Assembly (NCBI GenBank): GCA_016842085.1
Contig: JAEVEX010000041.1
Coordinates: 1-64,000, forward strand
Length of the DNA stretch: 64,000 nucleotides
Reading direction: 5' to 3'
From: Candidatus Thermoflexus tengchongensis
GTDB taxonomy: Bacteria > Chloroflexota > Anaerolineae > Thermoflexales > Thermoflexaceae
Each line of letters begins with the position of its first letter. The first letter of the stretch is position 1. The position numbers and the translations under genes are program-made. Below are positions 54,799 to 63,479 of this stretch, in pieces. Below the pieces are notes generated by a model. That model was not told the DNA's origin and ran no database searches. It worked only from the letters and a program-made list of their open reading frames with translations.

Positions 54799-56028
54799 CT
54801 AAGGGGCACTGACCGCCCGGTAAGCGTTGATGCGCCCCCAATACCAGTAGCGCCCGGTGCCCGGGATCGGATCGGCGGTGGTCTCGATCCGCTGGCGGAC
54901 ACATGTGTTGGTGGTGCACCGGCCGCTCGCCCACACCAGCCCCGCCAGGCCCGCCACATGAGGAGTCGCCATAGAGGTGCCATTCAGGGCATCGTAAGTG
55001 GTGAAGTAGCCATACTGAGTGGTCAGATAGACAGGCGTGTCCGGCATGGTGGAAAGGATCCGCACGCCCGGCGCGGCGACGTCAACCCATTTGGCGCCGT
55101 AATTGGAGAACGAGGCCTTGTTGTCGTTCTCATCCGTGGCGGCGACGGCGATGCAATTCGTGTAAGCCGCCGGATATGTCTTGGCGCTGGAACCGCTGTT
55201 GCCGGCGGCGCAGGCCAGCACTGCCCCCTTGCTCCATGCGTAATCCACCGCATTCTTCAGGGTGGTTGAGCCGATGGAGCCGCCCAGGCTGAGGTTGATG
55301 ACCCTCGCGCCGTTGTTTGCGGCCCACACGATGCCATCCGCCACCTGCGCGTAGGTCCCGGAGCCGCTGGCGTCCAGGACCTTGGCCGCCAGCAGGCTGA
55401 CCTGCCAGTTCAGGCCGGCCACCCCGACCCCGTTGTTCGTCAACGCCCCGATGGTCCCCGCCACATGGGTGCCGTGGCCGTTGTCGTCTTCCGCGTTGCC
55501 GTCGTTGTTCACGAAATCCCACTGCGCGGCCACAGGGGGAAGATCCGGATGGCTATTGTCGATCCCCGTATCCACCACCGCGATGCGGACCGCGCTGGAG
55601 CCGGTTGTGAAATCCCAGGCCGCATAGGCCTGGATCTTCCCCCAGCCCCACTGGGACACGCATCCAGACTTCGAGGAATTATAACAGGTCGTGTTGTCAT
55701 ACGGATCATTGGGGTCCAGCGCGATCGTTGCTATACCGTTGGGTTCCACATATTCCACATGGGGATGGCGGCTCAGTGCAGCCAGGACGGCATCAAGGGC
55801 CTGAGGGGGGACCTTCACCACCCAGACGCCCAGGAGAGTCTGATGATGAAGGCGGAAACCGAAGGCCCGGGCCAGCGTCGCTGGATCCGCGCCCGGTGTG
55901 AACTTCACCAGAAGCTCATCCGGCACATAGCTGCCCGGCGGAAGCCCCTGCGTGCTCGGGTTGCCAGAGACCCAGCCGGTTAAACCCATAATCATGACCG
56001 TTAGAAGAACCAGCCATCGCCGCCCCAT
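54799..56028 (-). CDS. Secreted subtilisin-family (S8) serine protease
   Basis: 409 aa. A signal peptide (MGRRWLVLLTVMIMGLTGW) is followed by an Inhibitor_I9-type propeptide (about 30-105, LLVKFTPGADPATLARAF) and the catalytic domain with Asp in IAVVDTGIDNSHPD, His in DDNGHGTHVAG and Ser in NGTSMATPHVAG. The arrangement is that of thermitase/thermostable subtilases. Paired Cys (TTCYNSSKSGC and RCTTNTC) may form disulfides. The start at 56028 has AGGGAGGAC upstream; 40 further in-frame codons upstream are discarded. A perfect terminator follows. Likely exported for nutrition. Confidence 0.92.
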   Translation of the reverse strand: MGRRWLVLLTVMIMGLTGWVSGNPSTQGLPPGSYVPDELLVKFTPGADPATLARAFGFRLHHQTLLGVWVVKVPPQALDAVLAALSRHPHVEYVEPNGIATIALDPNDPYDNTTCYNSSKSGCVSQWGWGKIQAYAAWDFTTGSSAVRIAVVDTGIDNSHPDLPPVAAQWDFVNNDGNAEDDNGHGTHVAGTIGALTNNGVGVAGLNWQVSLLAAKVLDASGSGTYAQVADGIVWAANNGARVINLSLGGSIGSTTLKNAVDYAWSKGAVLACAAGNSGSSAKTYPAAYTNCIAVAATDENDNKASFSNYGAKWVDVAAPGVRILSTMPDTPVYLTTQYGYFTTYDALNGTSMATPHVAGLAGLVWASGRCTTNTCVRQRIETTADPIPGTGRYWYWGRINAYRAVSAP

Positions 56029-56169
56029 GGATGTCCTCCCTGATGATGGATTTCCCTGACCTTGCGGGATCGAACGCAGAAAACCCATTGCATAGCCCCG
56101 GGTTTCCCCCGGGATAGAGACCTCCGGCCTTTCCGATTCGCGCTTCACTATGCAAATACTGAACTTTCC

Positions 56170-56198
56170 ATATTATTACACCGCCTTAACTACCTGAA
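56170..56198 (-). promoter_or_regulatory. Possible promoter of the subtilase gene
   Basis: On the minus strand TTCAGG (56193-56198), a 17-bp spacer and TAATAT (56170-56175) lie about 145 bp before the subtilase ATG, in a local AT-rich island. The -35 hexamer is poor, so this is a tentative call. It overlaps the 3' end of the phosphoesterase gene. Confidence 0.35.
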
Positions 56199-56849
56199 GA
56201 GATGTGGGCTGTGAGACGGGAGATGAGGCTGCCCTTCCCACTCCTCCACCCGTTCCTGCTCCCCTCCCGGGAAGTCCAGAGAGAGCACCCAGTCCCGGGT
56301 TCGTCCGGTGAAGAGATCGATCCGCTCATACCGCAAATCCCCTGGGCTCACATGGAGAAGACCCACCGCCGGCCCTTGCTGGACGTAATAATCCGGGGCC
56401 ACCGGGCCCGGATTCACCAGCCAGACCCCGTTCACACGAACCAGATGGGGTCGGTGCGTATGCCCGGAGACGATCACGTGCACCGGATCCGGGAAAGCGA
56501 AGCGCGCATATCGCAGATACCGGAGCGGTTCGAAGCCGATGACGGTTTCCCGGATTTTGTTCCTCAGATAAACCGGCCAGCCGCCGTGGCCATGCACCAG
56601 CCCGATCCGGATCCCATTGATCTCCACGATTTCCCGCCACGGCAGGCGGAGCCCCAGATCGGCGTTCCCCCTGACCGCCACCACCGGAGCCAGGCGAGCC
56701 AGCTCTTCCAGCACCGGCCAGCGATTCAGATCCCCCGCATGCAGGATCAGGGCAACGCCCCGGAACACCTCGGCCACCTGAGGGGGAAGGCGCTCCAGCC
56801 GCTGTGGAACGTGAGTGTCCGCAATCAGGCCCACGGTCATGATCCGCAT
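56190..56849 (-). CDS. YfcE/MJ0936-type metallophosphoesterase
   Basis: 219 aa calcineurin-like phosphodiesterase. Metal ligands are visible in order: GLIADTHVP (D-X-H), ILHAGDLN (GD), AVRGNADLG (GN with D), GLVHGHG and VIVSGHTHRPHLVRV (GHTH). The length and the order match the YfcE group, which hydrolyses phosphodiesters in vitro. The start at 56849 has GAGGGGGAG just upstream, which lies at the end of the preceding hydrolase gene (10 bp gap); the two are probably co-transcribed. The upstream reading frame overlaps that gene and is rejected. Confidence 0.88.
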   Translation of the reverse strand: MRIMTVGLIADTHVPQRLERLPPQVAEVFRGVALILHAGDLNRWPVLEELARLAPVVAVRGNADLGLRLPWREIVEINGIRIGLVHGHGGWPVYLRNKIRETVIGFEPLRYLRYARFAFPDPVHVIVSGHTHRPHLVRVNGVWLVNPGPVAPDYYVQQGPAVGLLHVSPGDLRYERIDLFTGRTRDWVLSLDFPGGEQERVEEWEGQPHLPSHSPHLFR

Positions 56850-56859
56850 GGGCTCCCCC

Positions 56860-57720
56860 TCAGCGCTCCGCGATCCCGTGCGCCTTCTGCTCCACCACGC
56901 GCTGGATAAAGCGCTCGATTTGCTCAAAAACTTCCTCCCGCTCGATATCCTCGGGAATGACATGGCCGCTGTGAACCAGCCAGTGGATCGTCTTGTCGCG
57001 GCTTCCCAGCCGGTGATAAATCGCCCATCCCTGGTCCGGAGGGACCGTGCGGTCAGATCGGGAGTAGATCAGCAGGGCCGGACATTGCACCTGAGGGAGG
57101 CGAGCAGCCGCTGCCTGAATCGCCCGAACCACTTCTTCCACCGCTGTCACTGGATACCACGAGTATGAAATGCGCTCCGCCTGCGCTTCGGGATCCCGGA
57201 GATCCGAGGAGGGCTTCCCCACATGGGGGATCAGCCATTTCAACAGCCAGAGAAAGCGGAGGCGGATATCCCGGATGCGGTAAGGGGAGGCCATGACGAT
57301 CAGGCCGTCTGGAGGTTGCCGGGCTGCCTCGTAGAGGGCGAGGACACCCCCCAGCGAGAGGCCGCACAGGAACACATGCTCGCATCGCTCCCGCAGGGTC
57401 CCGGCGCCTGCGGCCACCGCCTCCGCCCAATCCCGCCAGGTCACCTCGCGCAGATCCTCCGGCCGCGTCCCATGGCCAGGCAACCGGATCCCCAGGACCG
57501 TCCGTCCGCGGTCGGCCAGAAAAACCCCAAGCCGGCGCATCTCCTGAGGGGCGCCCGTGAATCCGTGGATCAACAACACGCCGATCGGCCCGCCGGGAAA
57601 GAAGAAGGGCTCGCCGCCCGGACGCAGCGGCCCTTCCCCCGGGCGAGGTCCCCAGCGGGCCAGGATGTTCGCTTCCAGAAGCGGAGCGGCATCCGCGCGA
57701 TCCCCTGACGTCATAGGCAT
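56860..57720 (-). CDS. Est30-like carboxylesterase (alpha/beta hydrolase)
   Basis: 286 aa. The catalytic residues appear as GLSLGG (Ser), SRSDRTVPPD (Asp) and VHSGHVIPEDIER (His), and the oxyanion motif is LLIHGFTGAPQEMR. This pattern is typical of the thermostable Est30/monoacylglycerol-lipase group from Geobacillus and relatives. No signal peptide. Met at 57720 has AGGAGGG eight bases upstream; a longer open frame to 57801 lacks similarity. The next gene, a phosphoesterase, begins 10 bp after the stop. The natural substrate is probably a short acyl ester. Confidence 0.88.
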   Translation of the reverse strand: MPMTSGDRADAAPLLEANILARWGPRPGEGPLRPGGEPFFFPGGPIGVLLIHGFTGAPQEMRRLGVFLADRGRTVLGIRLPGHGTRPEDLREVTWRDWAEAVAAGAGTLRERCEHVFLCGLSLGGVLALYEAARQPPDGLIVMASPYRIRDIRLRFLWLLKWLIPHVGKPSSDLRDPEAQAERISYSWYPVTAVEEVVRAIQAAAARLPQVQCPALLIYSRSDRTVPPDQGWAIYHRLGSRDKTIHWLVHSGHVIPEDIEREEVFEQIERFIQRVVEQKAHGIAER

Positions 57721-57856
57721 CCTCTTTCCCTCCTCTGTAAAATAAGCCAGTGCAAAGCCTGGTCGCAAGGTTGGGCGGGGCGCTCCTGAGGTCCCGCTCA
57801 AACCTCAACAGGAATGGCGCAAGTCCTGCTCTAATCCACTTTCCTCGAAAGATCCG

Positions 57857-58564
57857 ATGATCACAACTCCCCGGAAACCGGAACAGATTCGGGCGATGTT
57901 CGCTCGCATCGCCCATCGCTATGATCTGATGAACCGCCTGATGACGGGTGGGCTGGACCTCCACTGGCGTCGAGAGGCCATCCGTGCCTGCGCACTGCCG
58001 CCGGATGCCCGCGCCCTGGACGTGGGGGCTGGAACCGGCGATCTGGCAGCGGAAGCGCTGCGACAGCGCCCCGGGGCACTGGTGGTGGGCTGCGATTTCA
58101 CCCTCCCGATGATGCTTCGCGGACGCATGAAACCCGGTCGTGAGCGCATCCAGTGGGTCGGTGGGGATGCGCTGCGCCTTCCCTTTCTGGATGAAGGGTT
58201 CGACGCCGTGTTCTCCGGCTTCGTGATGCGCAACGTCGCGGATCTGGATCTCGCTTTCCGGGAACAGGCACGGGTCGTCCGCCCCGGCGGTCGAGTGGCC
58301 TGCCTGGAGGCGATCCGCCCGCCCCGACGATGGTGGACTCCATTCTATCGCTTTTATTTTCATCGCGTTGTTCCATGGATTGGAGCGATCGTGGCCGGCG
58401 ATCGGGCCGCCTATACGTATCTGCCGCAATCCGTGGAGGCCTTTTTTACGCTGGAGGAACTGGCCCACGCCATGACCCGAGCGGGACTGATCCTGCTGGA
58501 AGCCCGCACGTTCATGCTGGGGACAGTGGCCCTGGTGGTCGGCGTGAAGCCATCGAAGCGCTGA
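57857..58564 (+). CDS. menG: UbiE/MenG-type demethylmenaquinone methyltransferase
   Basis: 235 aa. It starts with the family pattern RAMFARIAHRYDLMNRLMTGG, then motif I ALDVGAGTGDLA, VVGCDFTLPML-like motif II (VVGCDFTLPMM) and the FVMRNVADLDLAFREQARV region that is typical of UbiE/MenG. It methylates demethylmenaquinone in respiratory quinone synthesis. No other men gene is near. It is the only plus-strand gene in the last 9 kb, divergent from the esterase. The ribosome site is weak. Confidence 0.88.
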   Translation: MITTPRKPEQIRAMFARIAHRYDLMNRLMTGGLDLHWRREAIRACALPPDARALDVGAGTGDLAAEALRQRPGALVVGCDFTLPMMLRGRMKPGRERIQWVGGDALRLPFLDEGFDAVFSGFVMRNVADLDLAFREQARVVRPGGRVACLEAIRPPRRWWTPFYRFYFHRVVPWIGAIVAGDRAAYTYLPQSVEAFFTLEELAHAMTRAGLILLEARTFMLGTVALVVGVKPSKR

Positions 58565-58725
58565 GGGGGAGAGCGAGAACATCCGGGCTCCTCGGGCCCT
58601 GGGAAGGATGGGAGGGGATTTTATTCGGCCAGGAGTTCCACCGCTGGCCTTCCCTATGGGAAGAAAGGGGAGCATCCTGCCTTTCAGATCGGAGCCCGCA
58701 ACGGCGCAAGCCCTATCGGCTTCCC
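58565..58725. other. Convergent intergenic gap
   Basis: 161 bp between the convergent methyltransferase and acyl-ACP reductase-like genes. No gene and no clear terminator; GGGGAGAGCGAGAAC and TTCCCTATGGG segments show weak pairing only. Confidence 0.3.
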
Positions 58726-59817
58726 CTAACCCCGAATATGCCCTGTGGGAAACAGCGCCCGCGCCCGGATCCACTGAAGGCGCGCTTCGCTCACCGGCCG
58801 TCCGAATGACAGGAAGCCGGCCAGCCGGAAGCCATGTTTCTCCGCCAGGCGGGCGATTTCCTCGACCTGCTCGATGGAAAGACGACGGCCCAGGCTGTAG
58901 GACTCCCAGCGGCCTTCCAGAGCCAGGGTGATGGTCTCGGCCATGCATGCATAGGTCATCCGCGGGGGGAGCCCGAAATCGAAGCCGAAGTCCACCTCCC
59001 CGGGAACCTCCACGATGCCTCCGTCAATGACCAGGACGTCGTCCCGTTGCGCAGCCACGAGGGGGGAGACGTTGCGGGGCTGGGCCACATCGCAGACCAC
59101 CGCGCCGGGCTTGAGATGCTCCGGCCTGATGATCGCCACTGGAGAGCTGCTCACCACCAGGACAAGATCCGCCTCGCGAAGGGCATAGAGGTCCTTCGCG
59201 ATCTCCGTTCGCGCGCCCTCGGCTTCCACCAGCGAGCGGATGCTCTCCAGGCGCTCCGCCCGACGTCCGGCCAGGATCAGGCGAGGAACCTCCCGGGCCA
59301 GCAGCCGGGCGGCCACCCGGCCGATGGCCCCTGTCGCCCCGACTACCGCTGCCGTGGCTCCGGAGAGCGGGATCCCTATCTGCTGGGCCGCCTCACGCAG
59401 GGCCTGCAGCGCGACGGCCACGGTATAGCTGTTCCCGGTCGTCACCGGGATCCGAAGATGCCGGGCCACCGTGACCCCTGCATCCCCCACCACCGCCGTA
59501 AAGGCCCCCAGACCCAGAATCCGCGCCCCCAATCGCTCCGCCAGCCGTCCGGTCTCGATGATCTTGCGGTAAACCCGCTCCAGGGGCAGCGAGAGCATGC
59601 GCTGCGGCGTCAGCGGACAGGCCACCAGCCAGCCCTCGATCTCCTTTCCGGTCGCCGCGGAACGGATCCCGACGATATGGGAGAGGTAAACCGGGGGGAA
59701 ATAAGCGGAGAAGAAGTGGATGGCCGGCTCTGGCAGCAAACGGCCCAGCAACGGGAATTTGCGCTGGACATCCCGTCTGGGATCAACCGGATGGATCATA
59801 AAGGCGAATCCGCCCAT
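58726..59817 (-). CDS. Long-chain acyl-ACP reductase (cyanobacterial AAR) homologue
   Basis: 363 aa, near the 340 of cyanobacterial AAR. The segments IEGWLVACPLTPQRML, ILGLGAFTAVVGD, PVTTGNSYTVAVALQ and AAVVGATGAIGRVAARLL (NADPH site) align well with AAR, and GGIVEVPGEVDF corresponds to its GGIVEH motif. The catalytic Cys is Cys291 in TYACMAETIT, matching Cys294 of the Synechococcus enzyme. AAR makes fatty aldehydes from acyl-ACP. No aldehyde-deformylating oxygenase is in the window, so the aldehyde may go to alcohols or wax esters instead. The ATG at 59817 has GCGGGGGAT upstream; Met7 is an alternative. Confidence 0.8.
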   Translation of the reverse strand: MGGFAFMIHPVDPRRDVQRKFPLLGRLLPEPAIHFFSAYFPPVYLSHIVGIRSAATGKEIEGWLVACPLTPQRMLSLPLERVYRKIIETGRLAERLGARILGLGAFTAVVGDAGVTVARHLRIPVTTGNSYTVAVALQALREAAQQIGIPLSGATAAVVGATGAIGRVAARLLAREVPRLILAGRRAERLESIRSLVEAEGARTEIAKDLYALREADLVLVVSSSPVAIIRPEHLKPGAVVCDVAQPRNVSPLVAAQRDDVLVIDGGIVEVPGEVDFGFDFGLPPRMTYACMAETITLALEGRWESYSLGRRLSIEQVEEIARLAEKHGFRLAGFLSFGRPVSEARLQWIRARALFPTGHIRG

Positions 59818-60020
59818 ATCCCCCGCTTCGCGCCTGTCGAGAGCTCGGGAATTCCGGGAAAGGTAACGGCCTGCTCCCCATAACCTGTAGGAGGGGCTTC
59901 AGCCCCGACGGATGGTCGCCGCTCAAGCGGCTCCTACCACTGAGATCGGCCTTGACCGACCTCAGGGCTGCAGGCCCATGATGGGCGACTTTAGCCGGCC
60001 CGCGTGGATGTCTCCTATCC
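59818..60020. repeat. Intergenic REP-like palindromic element
   Basis: 203 bp with an element of inverted repeats: GTAGGAGGGGCTTCAGCC at 59887 is paired with CGGCTCCTAC near 59928, and CGGCCTTGACCGACC follows. A related core occurs at the window start (1-55), and CGGAAGCGGCTCCTGC near 62836-62851 matches part of it. This looks like a short interspersed repeat family of the genome, without coding capacity. Confidence 0.55.
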
Positions 60021-61337
60021 TCAAAGGGAACCCTGCTCTCCCAGAACGGGAACAGCCTCCGGTGTGGGGGCTTCTCCCTCCCGGGGATACAGACGTGGAT
60101 ACAGGGCGGCCCCGCCCGGGATGCGCAGATGATCGCTGTCCTCGTAATACACGTTCCTGGTGATCACGTGGCGATCGGAGGTGGCAAAGAGGACGACATC
60201 GGACTCGATCATGCGGGCGGGGTAGATCACCAGGCCCGATCCCAATCGACAATGGTGGCCCACACATCCCCCCAGGACCGGCATCCCGGTTTCCACCAGC
60301 TCGCCGCGGAAATGCGTGCGGATCGGCTTGGGGAGCAGGTTGAAATCCGTGAAGGTAGTCCCCGCCCCGATGAACGTATCGCGCCCCACCACGCACAGTT
60401 GCAGGCAGGTGTTCTGGGCCACCATGGAGTGCTCCATCATCGTGGTCATGAAGAGGGCCGACCGGAAGGGGAGGAAACAGCCATCCCCCACCACGCTCAG
60501 CAGCACCTGGACCCCCTGGCCGATGTTCACGTTGTTGCCGATAACGCTGTTGGCGATCACCGCCCCCGCCCCGATGGTCACGTTGTCTCCGATGATCGTC
60601 GGACCCTGCAGGATGGCCGTGGGATCAATCTGCACGTTGCGTCCGACGTGGATCAGGGCAGAGGAGGAGAGGACCTGGCGGCGCTCCAGCATCGCCCGCC
60701 AGAGGATACGCAGCTTGACATCCAGGCGCTGGATCTGAGCCTCCATCCGGGCGCCCTCGGCGAAGATCCCGAAGGGGGAGTTGGCCATAAAGACATGAAC
60801 CCAGTGCTCGATCGACAGGAACGCCCGCAGGGGAACCCAGAACGTGAGATCTCCCTGATTCGGCGCCATGTAGCGGGGGACCCGATAGTAGCCGATCTCC
60901 CGGGCTAAAGTCTCGACAACCAGAGGGCGCGCATAGGGCTCTTTCCCATAGGGGAAATACCACATATCGGCGACGTAGACGTCTCCCTCTCTTCGAATGC
61001 CCCGCTGCAGAGGAAGCGCATGATGGACGATCGCCGGATCGTTCAGGGCGAAGGCCACGCGGCAGGCTTTCCCCAGCCGCCGCGCCCGGTCCAGAAACGT
61101 CTGGAGGAACGGCTCATCGAAGAACAGATTGTCCCGATACACAAGGGTCGGAACCCGATCATCCGGGACCTCATCCAGGGAATGGACCTCCAGTTCCTCA
61201 TCGCAATACGGGGCCAGGAGATCCCGCTGATGGAGCCAGAGCGGCTTGTTCATCACCATCAGATCCCGCGCCGGCTCATTGAAGGGCGGGATCAGCCGGC
61301 GATCCCGGATGATTACCTTCCGCAACTTCCCGCTCAT
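60021..61337 (-). CDS. Left-handed beta-helix (hexapeptide repeat) protein, GlmU-like C-terminal half
   Basis: 438 aa. The first 220 residues (starting MSGKLRKVIIRDRRLIPPF) have a mixed fold I do not recognise. Residues of about 230-390 are a hexapeptide-repeat helix (IHVGRNVQIDPTAILQG, TIIGDNVTIGAGAVIANSVIG, VVGRDTFIGAGTT), like the acyltransferase part of GlmU or WbbJ-type enzymes. An acetyl- or nucleotidyl-sugar modification is likely, but no catalytic His could be assigned. GGGAGGGATC precedes the ATG. It is followed by an alpha/beta hydrolase gene upstream on the same strand. Confidence 0.7.
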   Translation of the reverse strand: MSGKLRKVIIRDRRLIPPFNEPARDLMVMNKPLWLHQRDLLAPYCDEELEVHSLDEVPDDRVPTLVYRDNLFFDEPFLQTFLDRARRLGKACRVAFALNDPAIVHHALPLQRGIRREGDVYVADMWYFPYGKEPYARPLVVETLAREIGYYRVPRYMAPNQGDLTFWVPLRAFLSIEHWVHVFMANSPFGIFAEGARMEAQIQRLDVKLRILWRAMLERRQVLSSSALIHVGRNVQIDPTAILQGPTIIGDNVTIGAGAVIANSVIGNNVNIGQGVQVLLSVVGDGCFLPFRSALFMTTMMEHSMVAQNTCLQLCVVGRDTFIGAGTTFTDFNLLPKPIRTHFRGELVETGMPVLGGCVGHHCRLGSGLVIYPARMIESDVVLFATSDRHVITRNVYYEDSDHLRIPGGAALYPRLYPREGEAPTPEAVPVLGEQGSL

Positions 61338-61462
61338 CCGATCCCTCCCCAGTGCCCCGTGGGCTGGAAGTGATCATTCCCCTATCCGATGTTCCGCCAG
61401 CTTCAAGTTGTGCAATGAACCTGTAAATCCCGAAGTTATTGTATCTTAACCAGCGAGCGGGG

Positions 61463-61510
61463 AATTTAAAGGGGTGGAATGAGCTGCCGGGAGCAATCCA
61501 TCCCACCCCT
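61463..61510 (-). terminator. Terminator after alpha/beta hydrolase gene
   Basis: AGGGGTGG (61470-61477) and CCACCCCT (61503-61510) form an 8-bp stem, extended by partial pairing. On the minus strand TTTAAATT follows. It lies just beyond the stop codon at 61514. Confidence 0.65.
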
Positions 61511-61513
61511 CCG

Positions 61514-62302
61514 CTAATTCTGAAGAAGGAAATCGGCCAGGGCCTGCCGGAAACGCTCCGGCTCGTCCAGCATCGGGAAATGGCCCGCCTCGGGCATCCA
61601 GAAGATCTGTGCCCGGGGAGCTCCCTGCGCCAGGAGAAACGCCTGTTTCGGATCCACGATATTATCGCGGGCCCCATAGATCCCCAGGACCGGAGGACGC
61701 AGCTGGGGGAGCAGCGGCCGCAGGTCGGTGCGATGGAGGCTGCCGATGCTCTGGAAAAACGAACGAAGGGTGGTTCGGGAGAGGTCGCGCTCCCACATCC
61801 GATACCATGTCCGCCAGGCCCGGGTGATGGTCGGGGAGGCCAGATAAGTCCCTGCCTTCACCACGGCCGGGAATGTATACGCCAGGAAAGCCCAGAAAGG
61901 CTGTCCGGCCATCTTGAGGAAGAAATTCAAAGACGTCCCCACGATTGGGGAACCCACCACCGCCACCCGCGTCACCCGGTCCGGATGCGCAAGGGCCACC
62001 CCCAGGGCCACCGTCCCTCCCATGGAGTGACCCACCAGAGCTGCCGAGGCGATCCCCAGGCGGTCCATGAACTGGACGACGAGGGCAATGAAATCGGGGA
62101 CGGTGAAGCTGGCCCGTTTGTGATCAGACTCTCCGAACCCCCAGAAATCCAGCGCATAAGAGCGGCAATGGGAAGCCAGGACGTTCATGGTATCGATCCA
62201 GTAAGCCCAGGATCCCAGCCACCCATGGAGGAAGATCACGGGCCGCCCTCGTCCGATCGCCTCGTAATGGACAATCCCCTGTTCGGTGACAATCGAGCTC
62301 AT
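61514..62302 (-). CDS. Alpha/beta-fold hydrolase
   Basis: 262 aa. The nucleophile elbow is GHSMGG, the oxyanion region HGWLGSWAYW, the acid YGARDNIVDP (Asp) and the base EAGHFPMLDEP (His). The closest general group is the MhpC/BphD-like or epoxide-hydrolase-like hydrolases; the substrate is unknown. No signal peptide. The ATG at 62302 has only a weak AACGGA site. It is flanked by a palindromic repeat block upstream and a terminator downstream, so it is likely monocistronic. Confidence 0.82.
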   Translation of the reverse strand: MSSIVTEQGIVHYEAIGRGRPVIFLHGWLGSWAYWIDTMNVLASHCRSYALDFWGFGESDHKRASFTVPDFIALVVQFMDRLGIASAALVGHSMGGTVALGVALAHPDRVTRVAVVGSPIVGTSLNFFLKMAGQPFWAFLAYTFPAVVKAGTYLASPTITRAWRTWYRMWERDLSRTTLRSFFQSIGSLHRTDLRPLLPQLRPPVLGIYGARDNIVDPKQAFLLAQGAPRAQIFWMPEAGHFPMLDEPERFRQALADFLLQN

Positions 62303-62309
62303 TCCGTTT

Positions 62310-62861
62310 CAAAAGTTCAATCCAGGATCGGAAACCCTCTGTGGCGCGCCGATTGGAAATCGGCCTCCTGAGGCGCTGCGCGCCTTCCGTCGGCCTCCGC
62401 CGACGGGAAAACCCCCGGCCGGCGCCGGCCGGCCACCGGCCGAAGGCCCCTTGAGGTCGAATTCATTCGACACCCCACCGCGCCCGGCCACCGGCCTTCC
62501 ACGCCAATTGGAAATCGGCCTCCTGAGGCGCTGCGCGCCTTCCGTCGGCCTTCGCCGACGCGAAAGCCACCTTTTGGCCGGCGAAGGCCGGCCATCGGCC
62601 GAAGGCCTCTCGAGGTCGAATTCATTCGACACCCCACCGCGCCTGGCCACCGGCCTTCCACGCCGATGGGAAATCGGCCTCCTGAGGCGCTGCGCGCCTT
62701 CCGTCGGCCTCCGCCGACGGGAAAACCCCCGGCCGGCGCCGGCCGGCCATCGGCCGAAGGCCCCCAAGGTCGAATGCATTCGACACACCACCGCACCCCG
62801 GTCGAATGCCATCAATGCATCGCACCATGTCGCCGCGGAAGCGGCTCCTGCAGACCCCACG
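62310..62861. repeat. Palindrome-rich dispersed repeats (third locus)
   Basis: About three diverged units of the repeat family seen at 7.2-7.58 and 40.8-41.6 kb. The EcoRI-type palindrome GTCGAATTCATTCGAC occurs near 62456 and 62616, and a variant with GTCGAATGCATTCGAC near 62768. The variable hairpin is AGGCGC-TGC-GCGCCT in all three units. The end (62836-62851) carries a CGGAAGCGGCTCCTGC fragment of the REP-like element. No gene is supported; the long minus-strand frames are repeat translations. Confidence 0.88.
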
Positions 62862-63404
62862 CTAACGCTGGGGACCCGAAAGCTCCTCGAGGATCGAGTA
62901 GAGCAGCTCCAGAACCACGGTTTTCACACTGTCGCGCCGGGTGGCGATGCAGGGCAGCACTTTGACCCGACCGTCCAGACGCAACGCGATGCGGAGATCC
63001 TCCGGATCCCACGCGTCCTCCAGGTCCTGTTTGTTGGCGGCAACCACAAAGGGGGTTTGGGCGTAGCGGCGAAAGGTGTCGAGGATATTGCGAGCCTCGC
63101 GGAACGTCTCCGGTCTCGTGCTGTCGACCATTACGATGAATCCCAGCATCCCCTCCGCCAGGATCTCCCACATGAAATCAAACCGCCGCTGGCCGGGGGT
63201 CCCGAACAGATACAGCACCAGATCTTTGTCGATCGTGATCCGCCCGAAATCCATCGCCACCGTGGTCTGATCCTTGATGGCCCGCTCCGCCGCCGTGGAG
63301 ATCCGCCGCTCGGTGGAAACCACTTCGATCTCGCTGATCGTGCGGATGAACTGGGTCTTCCCCGAGGCGAAAGGCCCGGTCACCACGATTTTCACCGCCT
63401 GCAT
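62862..63404 (-). CDS. MglA-like small Ras-family GTPase
   Basis: 180 aa. G1 is VTGPFASGKT, G3 is LFGTPGQRRF (no Asp before the PG, as in the MglA/COG2229 group), G4 is ANKQDLE. The bacterial MglA-like family works as a switch in polarity or motility, often with Roadblock or DUF4388 partners. The next gene (DUF4388 type) is upstream, 75 bp away on the same strand, and supports this. GGGAGG lies eleven bases before the ATG. Confidence 0.85.
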   Translation of the reverse strand: MQAVKIVVTGPFASGKTQFIRTISEIEVVSTERRISTAAERAIKDQTTVAMDFGRITIDKDLVLYLFGTPGQRRFDFMWEILAEGMLGFIVMVDSTRPETFREARNILDTFRRYAQTPFVVAANKQDLEDAWDPEDLRIALRLDGRVKVLPCIATRRDSVKTVVLELLYSILEELSGPQR

Positions 63405-63479
63405 GGATTCGTCGTCCTCCCAGGAGATCTACCCGCAAGGGATGCGAACCTTCGATCTCTCGCACCCTCCCCAAAGGCG

